NCBI GenBank assembly: GCA_964429195.1
Contig: CAYSBC010000005.1
Location: 1-52,042, forward strand
Origin: JBBAFM01 sp041655415
GTDB lineage: Bacteria > Bacillota > Clostridia > Peptostreptococcales > JAAYPU01
Length of the DNA: 52,042 bases
Direction of reading: 5' to 3'
The notes beneath the pieces were generated by a model. The model saw nothing but the letters and a program-made list of their open reading frames with translations. It had not been told where the DNA came from and made no database searches. Shown one piece after another: positions 25,211 through 33,975 of the stretch. Position 1 is the stretch's first letter. The number at the start of each line of letters is the position of its first letter. A program made the translations under genes and the position numbers.

Positions 25211-25377
25211 GGTCTCAATCCTCATAACTAGTGTCAAGCCTATTAACTTTACATTGTTTAGTTTAATAGAAAGGAGCATCTTTGTCAATATTTTTTTAGA
25301 AAAATTTCGGCAGACTGCATCATCCGGCAAGGAGATTTTAGAGGTAGCGCGGGGACAGGGAGTAAATATGAGATAAA

Positions 25378-25506
25378 TGAGCAAAATTGCAAGTAGTGTG
25401 TGGAATAAATGTATAAACATACATTATCTCGTGTATATTATATGAATATCATGCATAATTACTTCAATTTTGCAATAAAACCACACATTAGCTGAAATTT
25501 TGCTCA
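25378..25506. mobile_element. 129-bp MITE-like element related to the IS at the window end
   Basis: The left end starts TGAGCAAAATTGCAAGTAGT and the right end, read on the minus strand, starts TGAGCAAAATTTCAGCTAAT. The inverted repeats match at about 22 of 26 positions, and the element begins TG and ends CA. The IS end at 51812 starts TGAGCAAATTTTCAACTAGT, clearly the same family. No coding capacity is seen. A target duplication is not evident. The remainder of the gene-free interval 25211-25637 holds this element and the GC-rich repeat just to its right. Confidence 0.75.
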
Positions 25507-25548
25507 CTAGGGGGTGCGGACAAAAAGTTGGACCCCCCTAGGGGGTGC
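25507..25548. repeat. GC-rich CTAGGGGGTGC repeat pair and palindrome
   Basis: CTAGGGGGTGC occurs at 25507-25517 and 25538-25548. The right copy overlaps a perfect 12-base palindrome CCCCCTAGGGGG (25534-25545), so several alternative hairpins are possible around GGACAAAAAGTTGGACC. It abuts the MITE-like element and differs sharply from the AT-rich surroundings. It may be the remnant of another insertion-sequence end. Confidence 0.6.
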
Positions 25549-25637
25549 CATCTCCATTTGTGCTTGACACATTCTGAACTATTTCTTATCCCGTAACATA
25601 AGCTATTTTATAATGATAAATGAAAGGAATTAAAATT

Positions 25638-26201
25638 ATGTGCAATATGTATAATAATATGGACCCTAATCAATTTTATCCCAAGCCTTTTTACTATAAT
25701 CCCTATTTGTCAAATCCAAAACCCTATTACGGACAGAACCTACTTTTCGATAATCACACCCCCATACCTGGAAAGAAGCATAACACCATTGAACTAAAGG
25801 ATTATGGACCTGATCCCCTTGTTGTTGATATCGAGGATGCCACAAAACAAAACAATAATTTCCGTATGGCCTTATGGACAGGAAATCATTTTCAGGTGAC
25901 CTTGATGAGCATCGGAGTCGGTGAAGATATTGGATTAGAAATGCACCCGGATGTTGATCAATTCCTTCGAATTGAAGAAGGTCAAGGACTTGTAAGAATG
26001 GGCGATAGGCAAGACAGGTTAGATTTTCAAAAGAGTGTGAAGGATGATTTCGCCATTATCATACCCGCCGGTAAATGGCATAACCTTATAAACACCGGAA
26101 ATATACCGATTAAATTGTATTCAATTTATGCGCCCCCTGAACATCCATGGGGTACAGTCCATAAAACCAAGGCTGAGTCAGACGAAGCCCATCATCATTA
26201 A
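25638..26201 (+). CDS. cupin-domain protein
   Basis: The product has about 187 residues from the ATG at 25638, which has AAAGGA upstream; the in-frame ATG at 25620 would place that ribosome site inside the gene. The N-terminus is rich in Tyr, Asn and Pro (YPKPFYYNPYLSNPKPYYG), then a single cupin barrel with HPDVDQFLRIEEGQG (motif 1, metal-binding His/Glu-like residues) and IIPAGKWHNLINTG (motif 2 His). The tail ends in three His residues. Similar cupins in clostridia and bacilli are often spore- or mannose-isomerase-related in annotation, but I assign no function. It sits alone between the mobile-element remnants and a convergent terminator. Confidence 0.8.
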   Translation: MCNMYNNMDPNQFYPKPFYYNPYLSNPKPYYGQNLLFDNHTPIPGKKHNTIELKDYGPDPLVVDIEDATKQNNNFRMALWTGNHFQVTLMSIGVGEDIGLEMHPDVDQFLRIEEGQGLVRMGDRQDRLDFQKSVKDDFAIIIPAGKWHNLINTGNIPIKLYSIYAPPEHPWGTVHKTKAESDEAHHH

Positions 26202-26231
26202 TCTTATATTCCATACTTATTTGGATTCAAA

Positions 26232-26267
26232 AATGGCAGCCCAAAGCTTTACACTTACGCTGCCATT
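26232..26267. terminator. bidirectional terminator between cupin gene and ddh
   Basis: AATGGCAGC (26232-26240) and GCTGCCATT (26259-26267) form a 9-bp stem with an 18-base loop. T-rich tails are present on both sides, so it can end the cupin gene on the plus strand and ddh (with the cobalamin operon) on the minus strand. Confidence 0.75.
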
Positions 26268-26301
26268 CTGTCTTTAATAAAGGTAAATCCCCAACCGGAT
26301 A

Positions 26302-27294
26302 TTATATAATCGATCTTCTTATTTCATCAGGCGATTTATTTGTAAGATAAGACAATGCAATGTCGATGACGGTTTTTGCACCGGATACCCCTTCCTTATT
26401 TAAACGATAGGCCGCTCTGGCATAAGCCAGCATGACATTGGCTGTGAAATCCGGATTCGAACCTAGCTTTAACTTATATTCAATCGTATGGTTATGTTCT
26501 TCAAATAATCCTGTTTTGCCAAAGCGAATAACAGATCCTCCATGAGGCATCCCACTATGATTTTTTTCAAGCTCTTCTTCTGTAATAAAAAATACCTCTG
26601 TATCATAATCCGCAAAATAATTAGGCATTGTCAAAATTTCATGCTTTATTCTTTCTTTATCAGCACCTTCTTCTGCAACCACAAAACACTGCCTTAAGTG
26701 TTTGTCTCGGACTGTAAGCTTAGGCATGTCTCCCCTTTTGACAGCTTCAATAGCACTTTCCTTAGGGATTGTATATTGCTTTGCATTTTTAACCCCCTTT
26801 ATTCTTCGGATGGCATCGGAATGCCCTTGGCTAATACCTTTCCCCCAAAAGGTATAAGTATTGCCTTCAGGTAAGATTACCTCCGCAAACAATCTATTGA
26901 TTGAAAACATTCCAGGATCCCATCCACTGGAAATGATACAGACCTTACCGGCTTTTAAAGCATTTTTGTTGGCGTTTTCAAAATATTCCGGGATTTTGGC
27001 ATGGGTATCATAACCATCCACCGTGTTAAACATGCCGGCAAAAAACGGACCAAGAACAGGCATATCATCCGCACTACCTCCGCATAACACCATGACGTCT
27101 ATCTTATCCACCATTTTTTCAGCGTCGCTAACGTTGCAAATTGGTACACCCTCAGTCATCAGCTTTAACGATGAAGGATCACGTCTTGTAAACACACCTA
27201 CAAGCTCCATGTCCTCATGTTGCCTGATCCCAAGTTCAACGCTTTTCCCAAGGTTCCCATAGCCTACGATTCCTATTTTAATTTTATCCATCAT
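26302..27294 (-). CDS. ddh: meso-diaminopimelate dehydrogenase
   Basis: This NADPH enzyme makes meso-diaminopimelate in one step from tetrahydrodipicolinate, ammonia and NADPH, for lysine and wall synthesis. It has about 330 residues: the N-terminal Rossmann motif GIVGYGNLGKSVELGI, CGGSADDMPVLGPFFAGMF, FNTVDGYDTHAKIP and ISSGWDPGMFSINR, which are strongly conserved in Ddh. Two adjacent ATGs (27294 and 27291) follow AAGGAG; I give the first. It begins 47 bases after the last transcobalamin-like gene with no clear terminator between, so it may be read through from the cobalamin operon, though its biochemistry does not need cobalamin. Confidence 0.95.
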   Translation of the reverse strand: MMDKIKIGIVGYGNLGKSVELGIRQHEDMELVGVFTRRDPSSLKLMTEGVPICNVSDAEKMVDKIDVMVLCGGSADDMPVLGPFFAGMFNTVDGYDTHAKIPEYFENANKNALKAGKVCIISSGWDPGMFSINRLFAEVILPEGNTYTFWGKGISQGHSDAIRRIKGVKNAKQYTIPKESAIEAVKRGDMPKLTVRDKHLRQCFVVAEEGADKERIKHEILTMPNYFADYDTEVFFITEEELEKNHSGMPHGGSVIRFGKTGLFEEHNHTIEYKLKLGSNPDFTANVMLAYARAAYRLNKEGVSGAKTVIDIALSYLTNKSPDEIRRSII

Positions 27295-27341
27295 GGTCTT
27301 CTCCTTCTTCATTATTTTGAGATGTTTCAGAGGATATTATA

Positions 27342-29015
27342 TCATTTCATCAATATCTCGTACAAGCTATTAATTATCTTCGCACATTCTGCTCTTGTAA
27401 CATGAGGGTTTTCTCTTGAATTTTGAAAATCAATTTCTGCATTCTCTCCTTCCAGAAGCAAAATTCGTTTGAAAAGGATATCACATTCTTGCCAAGTTAA
27501 TTCTCCCGTGCCGAACTCATCCTGACTGTACCCGGTCATGATGCCGTTTTGGAAGATAGCTTGAATAGCACCATAGTACCAGGCATCAGCCTCTACATCT
27601 TGATAAGGCAACTCATCGCTAAGCACAGAATATTTCATCATTCGGACAAGCATGACCGCCATCTCCGGTCTTGTTACATAACCGTGAGGATCGAAATGAT
27701 CTTTGGATACTCCTTTGATAATGCCTTGTGATGCCATTCTTTCTATTGCCGGTTTGGCCAGGCCCAGACCCAGACCCTCATCCACATCTTGAAAAGAAAC
27801 CTGGTGCTCCCCTGCGAAAAATAAGCTGAAATGATTTGTCATGAACCGAACTGTCTGAGACTGAGGATTGTACTTACCCCCTATAATCTCTGCTGCTAGG
27901 CTTTCCCCATCCCAATAGAAAACAGTAACATGGTCCTCATTCCCTACATTTCTTGGGAAAGGTATTTCAATTTCAATAGGATATTTGAAAGATTTAACAG
28001 GGATATCCCCATTGGTTAAACTAAAGCTGTAGCCCTCCAACCCTTCAGGCAAAAATCCACTTTTATTATCCGGTAAATCTTCCCGACCAATCTTTTTTAG
28101 AGTAAGCTCTACTGTTCCTGATGGATGGATTGCCTCCATATTTTTAATCTCTTCAGCAGGTATCCTGATTTGGACAACCCCCATATCAATATAAACCCAC
28201 TTTATTTCATTTTTTTCTATCTCAGGAACCATTTCTTTTGGAAAGGAAAAGCTCATTGGCTTATCCTCATTCTCAGTCATTGTAAATGTAATTTGACCTT
28301 CATTTTTGTCATTATAGCTGATTTGCCCTCCTTCCAAAAGGCTTTCTCTTATAAAACCTGTGTCTGTACTGGTGTTAGCAGGTGTTTTAACGAAATACCA
28401 GAGAACAGATTCCCCTCCTTCCAGAAGATAATTCGAAGAAGATATCCCGGGAGTCGTATTACCTATATTGTATTTCCATCCGCTTAAGGGGCCCCCATCT
28501 CCTTGAGAAAGTCCCCCTATGGATATAACGTAGCCTGTATTTTCATAATGTAACTGAATATCGTTTTCTTGGCAAGCCCTGCGAAGGACATCTAACACAG
28601 AATCTCCTTCATTAATTTCTATTGTTTTGTCCAGCAGAATAGTTTCCCCAAATCCCTTAATCACCAAGGCTACATGCTTGGAGTCGGCAGGGGGCGGCGT
28701 TTCATTTTCCCCTTGGGGGAAGGTTATTTCTTTGATCTCACCCCTGATATTGATTTGAGCTTTGTAAGTTTTATCCGCAGGTAGTTGTACTTCTACCTGA
28801 AAACGTCCTTGATTGTCGGTCCTCAATTGATTGATGTAATAAAGTCTATGCTCATCATAGACCTTCACAGTTCCCTCTTTCTGCTTATACTCCGATTCCA
28901 GCTTTAAAAGAGTCATCTGGCCGCTTTGCTCTGCTTGTAACTCCATTTGACCGTATATCACTCTTGGAAAGAGGAGGAGTATAAAGATTGCTATCAGTAA
29001 TATTTTCTTTTTCAT
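27342..29015 (-). CDS. secreted SLH protein with transcobalamin-like beta domain (DUF4430)
   Basis: The protein has 557 residues. Signal peptide 1-22 (MKKKILLIAIFILLLFPRVIYG). Residues 23-105 look like a small beta domain. Residues 114-212 match the transcobalamin-like C-terminal domain (PF14478/DUF4430): INEGDSVLDVLRRACQEN, GGLSQGDGGPLSGWKYNIG, LLEGGESVLWYFVK. Residues 220-400 are beta-rich and unassigned. From about 405 to 557 there are two SLH repeats (FQDVDEGL..., YQDVEADAWYYGAI...) and a partial third. It should be anchored to the wall by SLH domains and hold a small ligand. As the seventh gene behind a cobalamin riboswitch, cobalamin is the likely ligand. This is inference. Confidence 0.88.
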   Translation of the reverse strand: MKKKILLIAIFILLLFPRVIYGQMELQAEQSGQMTLLKLESEYKQKEGTVKVYDEHRLYYINQLRTDNQGRFQVEVQLPADKTYKAQINIRGEIKEITFPQGENETPPPADSKHVALVIKGFGETILLDKTIEINEGDSVLDVLRRACQENDIQLHYENTGYVISIGGLSQGDGGPLSGWKYNIGNTTPGISSSNYLLEGGESVLWYFVKTPANTSTDTGFIRESLLEGGQISYNDKNEGQITFTMTENEDKPMSFSFPKEMVPEIEKNEIKWVYIDMGVVQIRIPAEEIKNMEAIHPSGTVELTLKKIGREDLPDNKSGFLPEGLEGYSFSLTNGDIPVKSFKYPIEIEIPFPRNVGNEDHVTVFYWDGESLAAEIIGGKYNPQSQTVRFMTNHFSLFFAGEHQVSFQDVDEGLGLGLAKPAIERMASQGIIKGVSKDHFDPHGYVTRPEMAVMLVRMMKYSVLSDELPYQDVEADAWYYGAIQAIFQNGIMTGYSQDEFGTGELTWQECDILFKRILLLEGENAEIDFQNSRENPHVTRAECAKIINSLYEILMK

Positions 29016-29034
29016 TGTTTTATCCCCTATTCAC

Positions 29035-30288
29035 TTATTCAATGTCAATACTGATTGGAGTAGCTTTTATGTTCATATCCGTTATATTATCCCATAAAAA
29101 GATCTTAAGACTGTAATTCCCGGCCACAGGTACTAAAAAGGCATTCGTTATTTCTTCCGCCTCTTGGGAAAGATACTCTTTTGTAAAATAATTATAATAG
29201 ACCATGTTATTCGTATCCAAGTCATAGAGTCCTATAATCAAAGTAGCCTCTTCCGAAGAGGGGGTATCGTTTTTAATTTGAACAGTCACTTGTCCCTCCG
29301 CCCCTTTTGTTAACGGGCCTGAGCCAATTCTTTTTAATTCAAATGTTTCTACCTCAATGGGGTTAAGGGATATACCCTGATACATAGATTGATCCCTATA
29401 GACATCTGCCAGAGCACATAAAACTTGCTCCGTAAGCATCTCGATGTCCAAACCAAATTGGAAGTGTTGTCCGGATTGGTAAGCCAGCAATGCATCCACC
29501 ATATTCTTCCCATTCTTAGTCCATTCCTCATGAAAAGGATCTATGCCATTAGCAACGAGGGCTTGTATCACTGTACAGGTTGAATAAGGATTTTCCTCTG
29601 TGACTTCTTCCCCTGTCTCCCAATCTTTATAGCCCGGCGAAAATCCTCCGCTATCTAACTGCTTGGATTGGATATAGGCCAGTCCTTTATTGACCGCTTC
29701 AGGAACACCCGGACTTTCATGGTATTCTCCTAAAGCCATGAGGGACATGGCTGTTGTATCTACATCAGGGAAAGCTCCAAAACTTCCGTCTTGGTTTTGA
29801 TAAGTCAGCAGTGCGGTGATAGCCTGATCTTGGTTATAATCGGCTTCTGCCATGTCTAAAGCCAATATAGAGTAGGCTGTCGATGTAGGATAATCATCCC
29901 AGGAATCTATCAAAAATTTCCCCTCTGAATTCTGACTGTTGACTAAAATTTCTATATAATCGATTCCATCGGCATCGGCCGGGTCATATCCGGCAGCCAA
30001 TAAGCCTATAATGTTAGAAGCGCAATTTGTAGCGCTTCCATTATCTCTCACTAAAAATCTTGTATGAATTTTTTTTATGTATTCCGAATCATCGGATGCC
30101 CAGTGAAGCCCCGAAGCTTGCCTAAAGTTATACTGACTATAGTCATCATAATAGTCTAATAAATCTTCCAGAACCTCTCCTAATACAGGTTCATTTCCTT
30201 CCAATCCCACATCCCCAAATACCATGCTTGTCCCAAGCAATAGGATAAGGGCTAACACCAAACTGACTATTTTCTTTTTTTTGTTCAT
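29035..30288 (-). CDS. secreted alpha-toroid (prenyltransferase/squalene-oxidase repeat) protein
   Basis: The protein has 417 residues. The signal peptide spans about 1-25 (MNKKKKIVSLVLALILLLGTSMVFG). Residues 85-300 hold repeats of the alpha/alpha-toroid fold: YLILVNSQNSEGKF-like, LLTYQNQDGSFGAFPDVDTT, YIQSKQLDSGGFSPG and STCTVIQALVANGIDP. The same fold forms the N-domain of intrinsic factor and transcobalamin. The C-terminus (about 310-417) is a beta sandwich (VEVETFELKRIG to IDIE style), with no SLH, so it may be released or held by partners. It lies between two SLH proteins of the operon. A terpene-cyclase role is unlikely, because it is secreted and lacks an evident DDxxD or DxDD motif. 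Confidence 0.85.
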   Translation of the reverse strand: MNKKKKIVSLVLALILLLGTSMVFGDVGLEGNEPVLGEVLEDLLDYYDDYSQYNFRQASGLHWASDDSEYIKKIHTRFLVRDNGSATNCASNIIGLLAAGYDPADADGIDYIEILVNSQNSEGKFLIDSWDDYPTSTAYSILALDMAEADYNQDQAITALLTYQNQDGSFGAFPDVDTTAMSLMALGEYHESPGVPEAVNKGLAYIQSKQLDSGGFSPGYKDWETGEEVTEENPYSTCTVIQALVANGIDPFHEEWTKNGKNMVDALLAYQSGQHFQFGLDIEMLTEQVLCALADVYRDQSMYQGISLNPIEVETFELKRIGSGPLTKGAEGQVTVQIKNDTPSSEEATLIIGLYDLDTNNMVYYNYFTKEYLSQEAEEITNAFLVPVAGNYSLKIFLWDNITDMNIKATPISIDIE

Positions 30289-30359
30289 TTTATCCTCCTA
30301 TAATTGCCTTTAATCTCCTTATTTTGTATTACCAACTCATGACGAACTATTCGGCCAAG

Positions 30360-31742
30360 CTAGTCAACCAACATTAACTTTTTAATCACCTCGGCGCATT
30401 GACTTCGAATGACCTCCTTCTCGGCACTGAAACCTTCATAGAGCAAGTCCCTTTCCAGAGCAATTTTGACATAAGCCTCATACCAGTTTTTCCCTTCGTT
30501 CTTTTTAGCCAGAGCCTCTAATCCGTTAGCCCGAACTAGGATAGCGGCTATTTCTGCCCCGGTTATAGTCTTTTCAGGGGCAAAAATCTGGTCTGCCACA
30601 CCTTGAATCAGCTCATTTTCATAAGCGATGTTGACGAATTTCTTTGCCCAATGATCTTTCATATCTAGAAACTTATCCATGGGGTCCATAGGGGGATTTT
30701 TATCTTCTAGTCCCATTCCAAGGATGAGCATTTTAGCAAATTCAGATCTCTTGACACGCTGATCCGGTTTAAATGTTTCATCATCGTATCCTTTTATAAT
30801 GTCCCGGTCCATAAGATAGGTGATGGCATCAAGATGCTTTGTCTCCATGGTTAAATCCTGAAATTTGCTCATCCAATGGAGTTTTTTAAATATGGAATGC
30901 CTTGCATCGTATTCCCTCATAGCCAAAAGCCCCGAATAAGTTGCCATGTAGTTGCTATTTTTAATAGATTGAAGGTGTCTGTAGGTTCCATCCTCTAATC
31001 TGTAGTCCTTAAGCTTGTCTAGCAGTTGGCCAGAGACTTCTTTTCCATTAAAATTTTGAGCAATAATAACCCAAGCCAGGGCTTCACAGGTTTCTTCATA
31101 AGCCATGTTCTTTTCGATGAAATCAAAGGCTTTTATTATGCGTGAATCATGACTGTCAACTCCCAGTATCGAATAAGCGATGGTAGCCATGGCCGTCAAA
31201 TCCAAGTCTGAATAATTATCACCTACAAAAACAGGAAAGCCGCCATCTTTATTTTGTTGGTCTGAAAGCCACTTCAAAGCCGTGGATTGATTATAGTCTT
31301 CCTCGCCTGCAACATAGAGAGCAATAACAGCCCAAATATGAGCATTGACTAAGTCCTCGCCCTTTTTATCTATTTCATCCGCAAACTTCCCGCTAGGAAG
31401 CTGTGCCTTCTTCAGACTATCCACCACAGAACCTATCGCTTTCCCTTGAGCAACAGCTCCACAGATGTAAGCCTCATAATCCGTTGTAAGTTTGGAGGTA
31501 ATCATCTTTAAATCTTGCTTCCTAACATCCTCGCCCAGTGCGTAAAGGGTTAGTATCCCCCATTCATCCAGTCCATTATGGATTAAATAATCCCTTGCTT
31601 TTTTGTGATTCTCCGAGGCTGTATTCCCATAAACGCTTCCTAGTCCGGATGTAAAAAATAAACAGATGAGCATGAAAATACATAATCCTTTTTTCATGAT
31701 TTCTTTAAGATGTTGACTATGAATTAACTTGTATTTTCTCAC
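30360..31742 (-). CDS. SLH protein with alpha-toroid repeats
   Basis: The protein has 460 residues. It starts at a GTG (31742) with AAGGAG and overlaps the S-component stop by 4 bases, so translation is coupled. The signal peptide follows a long basic start (MKKGLCIFMLICLFFTSGLG, residues 16-35). Residues 45-290 carry prenyltransferase-type toroid repeats (LKWLSDQQNKDGGFPVFVGD, LTAMATIAYSILGVD, ACEALAWVIIAQN-like). Residues about 303-460 hold three SLH motifs (ITYLMDRDIIKGYDDETFKP, WAKKFVNIAYENELIQGVAD, WYEAYVKIALERDLLYEGF). It should display the toroid domain at the cell wall. A role in binding cobalamin or a cobalamin-loaded partner is inferred from operon and fold. Confidence 0.87.
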   Translation of the reverse strand: MRKYKLIHSQHLKEIMKKGLCIFMLICLFFTSGLGSVYGNTASENHKKARDYLIHNGLDEWGILTLYALGEDVRKQDLKMITSKLTTDYEAYICGAVAQGKAIGSVVDSLKKAQLPSGKFADEIDKKGEDLVNAHIWAVIALYVAGEEDYNQSTALKWLSDQQNKDGGFPVFVGDNYSDLDLTAMATIAYSILGVDSHDSRIIKAFDFIEKNMAYEETCEALAWVIIAQNFNGKEVSGQLLDKLKDYRLEDGTYRHLQSIKNSNYMATYSGLLAMREYDARHSIFKKLHWMSKFQDLTMETKHLDAITYLMDRDIIKGYDDETFKPDQRVKRSEFAKMLILGMGLEDKNPPMDPMDKFLDMKDHWAKKFVNIAYENELIQGVADQIFAPEKTITGAEIAAILVRANGLEALAKKNEGKNWYEAYVKIALERDLLYEGFSAEKEVIRSQCAEVIKKLMLVD

Positions 31743-32365
31743 GGAATTCTCCTTTCTTCCTTTATGGAATAAACGATTAATTTATCTTTAAATCTTCTTA
31801 AAATGGTGATGAGTTCATGTCCGAAAAAATATAAAAAAAACAGGTTGAAAAGTCCATGAAGTAGGTCAAAATAAAATGAACTCATATAAACAAGCACAAA
31901 GCTACTCCAGGTTCTTGGATAAATAAAGGTTAAGAAATGCCATAGATTTAAAATATAGTCATATGCAAACCCCCAAAGAAAGCCATAAACCCCCAGAAAA
32001 ATCTTAGAAGGCTTAAGCTTGATTTTGGACAAAGATCCGGAAAGCAAGCCCGCCATCCCCCAGGCGAACATTTGCCAAGGGGTCCAAGGTCCATGTCCTA
32101 GAAAACTGTTAGAAACCAAGACCGATAAGGCTCCTACCATGAATCCAAAAAGGGGACCAAAAACCCAGCCTGCTATAATCACCAAAGCTGTTGTCGGTTG
32201 CACATTGGGTATTCCTCCGAAGGGAATCCTCATAATCCCTGCTATTCCTGCTAAAGTTCCTATCAAGGATATTTCCTTAAGAGTCGTATTCTTTTTTTCA
32301 TAAACGATGAACATAATCGCAATCACCAATAAAATCAATCCTATGGACAAAATCCCACTATTCAT
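31739..32365 (-). CDS. ECF transporter S component (substrate-binding membrane subunit)
   Basis: This membrane protein of 208 residues has about six hydrophobic segments. Segments such as GIPNVQPTTALVIIAGWVFGP, FGFMVGALSVLVSNSFLGHG and PWTPWQMFAWGMAGLLSG are typical of ECF S components, which give substrate specificity to the EcfA-EcfT module. It overlaps ecfA by ATGA and the next gene by GTGA. With a cobalamin riboswitch at the operon head, the substrate is most likely cobalamin or a corrinoid, though I cannot place it confidently in the BtuM or CbrT families. Confidence 0.8.
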   Translation of the reverse strand: MNSGILSIGLILLVIAIMFIVYEKKNTTLKEISLIGTLAGIAGIMRIPFGGIPNVQPTTALVIIAGWVFGPLFGFMVGALSVLVSNSFLGHGPWTPWQMFAWGMAGLLSGSLSKIKLKPSKIFLGVYGFLWGFAYDYILNLWHFLTFIYPRTWSSFVLVYMSSFYFDLLHGLFNLFFLYFFGHELITILRRFKDKLIVYSIKEERRIP

Positions 32366-33975
32366 TTTACAAACTCTCTTTCATCCCAATGGCTAAGCTT
32401 AAGACGCAGCTTAATCAACCCTTCCTCATAGCTTTGAACCTCATCATCCACACCGGTAAAAAGCTTACGGATTTGTGTAGAATAATAATTGCCTGTTGAA
32501 AAGACTTCCTCCGGTGTTCCCTCTTGGACTATTTCTCCCTTAAACATAATCCTTATGTTGCCGGCGTACATGGCCAAAAACTCCACATCATGGGTAACGA
32601 TGACAATAGTTTTTCCCTGTTCCTTGAAAAAGTTTAACAATTTCCCCATGCTACTCCGCAGAATATAATCGAGTCCCCTTGTGGGTTCATCAAGAAGTAT
32701 AAGCTCCGGATCCATCACTAAAATAGAAGCCAATGCCACCCTTTGTTTTTCACCCCCACTTAAATCTCTTGGGTTACTGTCCTTAAGCTTATATAATTCC
32801 AGTTCTTTTAAAAGGTAATCGATGCGACCATCATCCTTCATACCATGATTTTTTAGAGTAAACTCCAATTCTTCATAGACAGTATCATTAAAGAGGTAAT
32901 CATTGGGATTTTGAGACAGATAACCTACCAGGCAATGTTTCTCCATCTTCCCTTGGCTGGGCGGTAATAGCCCTGACATGACTTTCAATAAAGTTGTCTT
33001 TCCTGATCCTATCTCACCTAAAATGCCATATATTCTGCCTTTTTCTAGATGTAAATCAATATCTTTTAGCGCCTCCATACCCTCCTCATATCTAAAATAC
33101 ACTTTTTTCATCGTGAGTAAGGTCGTTTTTTTTACCCTTGGATGGGTATTGTCCTTGCTTTCTAAAGTTGTATGTTTCTTGCTTTTCTCAATGGGACCGT
33201 ATAGCTTTCTTAAGACTTTTCTTCCATCACGAATCGTCTCAGGTATAGACCCCTGAAAGCCAGCCTCCTTAAAAAGTTTGCCTATCAAAGGGACAAACTC
33301 CTTAGGAACATTGATATTAAAGAAATCCTTCTTGTTTCCGTCAAATACCACTTGACCCTCTTTTATGTACCAAATCCGGTTAGCCATGCTAAAGCACCTA
33401 TCTAACTGTTGTTCAGCCAGTATAATGGTATAGCCGAAGTCCTGATTCAATCTGCCTATCATGTTTAAAATATCATCTGCCGCAGATGGATCAAGCTGAG
33501 ATGTAGGCTCATCCAATATCAAGAATCTGCTGTGCTTAGCAAGACTGGATGCCATGTTCACTTTTTGCCTTTCCCCACCTGATAGTTGATATGTTTTTTT
33601 ATCCTTAAGCTCCCAGAGGTTCATAAAGCTAAGAGTTTCCATCACTGTTCTTTTGATATCCGCTTCAGATAATCCCTTATTTTCCAAAGGAAAAGCTATT
33701 TCCTTTTCTACACTTTCCATGATGATTTGTTTTTCAGGATCTTGAAAGACAATTCCAACTTCCTCTTCACATTGAATGTTTCCGCAAATAGTACCACCAT
33801 AAAAATGAGGGATAATTCCATTAAAAACCTTGGCCAGAGTGGATTTTCCAGAACCAGATTCTCCTATCAATAAAATAAAATCTCCCTCATATACTTTAAG
33901 ATTAATATTCTTTAAGGCAGGATATATACTATTGGGATAGCTATAGGTCATATCTTGTATTGTAGCAATTTCCAT
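32362..33975 (-). CDS. fused double ATPase of an ECF transporter (EcfA-EcfA')
   Basis: The product has about 537 residues from the ATG at 33975, which has GGAGG upstream; the TTG at 33990 would include that site. Two ABC ATPase domains are joined. The first has Walker A GESGSGKST, signature LSGGERQKV and Walker B FLILDEPT. The second has GEIGSGKTT, LSGGEKQRVALAS and LILLDEPTRGLD. ECF modules usually use two separate proteins, EcfA1 and EcfA2; the fusion is less common. It overlaps ecfT by 28 bases and the S-component gene by 4. It energises the importer encoded by its neighbours. Confidence 0.9.
   Translation of the reverse strand: MEIATIQDMTYSYPNSIYPALKNINLKVYEGDFILLIGESGSGKSTLAKVFNGIIPHFYGGTICGNIQCEEEVGIVFQDPEKQIIMESVEKEIAFPLENKGLSEADIKRTVMETLSFMNLWELKDKKTYQLSGGERQKVNMASSLAKHSRFLILDEPTSQLDPSAADDILNMIGRLNQDFGYTIILAEQQLDRCFSMANRIWYIKEGQVVFDGNKKDFFNINVPKEFVPLIGKLFKEAGFQGSIPETIRDGRKVLRKLYGPIEKSKKHTTLESKDNTHPRVKKTTLLTMKKVYFRYEEGMEALKDIDLHLEKGRIYGILGEIGSGKTTLLKVMSGLLPPSQGKMEKHCLVGYLSQNPNDYLFNDTVYEELEFTLKNHGMKDDGRIDYLLKELELYKLKDSNPRDLSGGEKQRVALASILVMDPELILLDEPTRGLDYILRSSMGKLLNFFKEQGKTIVIVTHDVEFLAMYAGNIRIMFKGEIVQEGTPEEVFSTGNYYSTQIRKLFTGVDDEVQSYEEGLIKLRLKLSHWDEREFVK

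Noticed and set aside
25211..25420. N-terminal extension of ylxM by about 70 residues
   Set aside because: The extension reads into the MITE-like end, is hydrophobic and unlike YlxM, and the ATG at 25210 gives the normal length.
25564..25569. TTGACA before the cupin gene as a -35 box
   Set aside because: No acceptable -10 hexamer lies 16-18 bases downstream; the nearby TATAAT is about 39 bases away.
29035..31742. Toroid proteins as terpene cyclases or prenyltransferases
   Set aside because: Both have signal peptides, one has SLH motifs, and no DDxxD or DxDD catalytic motif is seen; the fold fits a transcobalamin-like role better in this operon.
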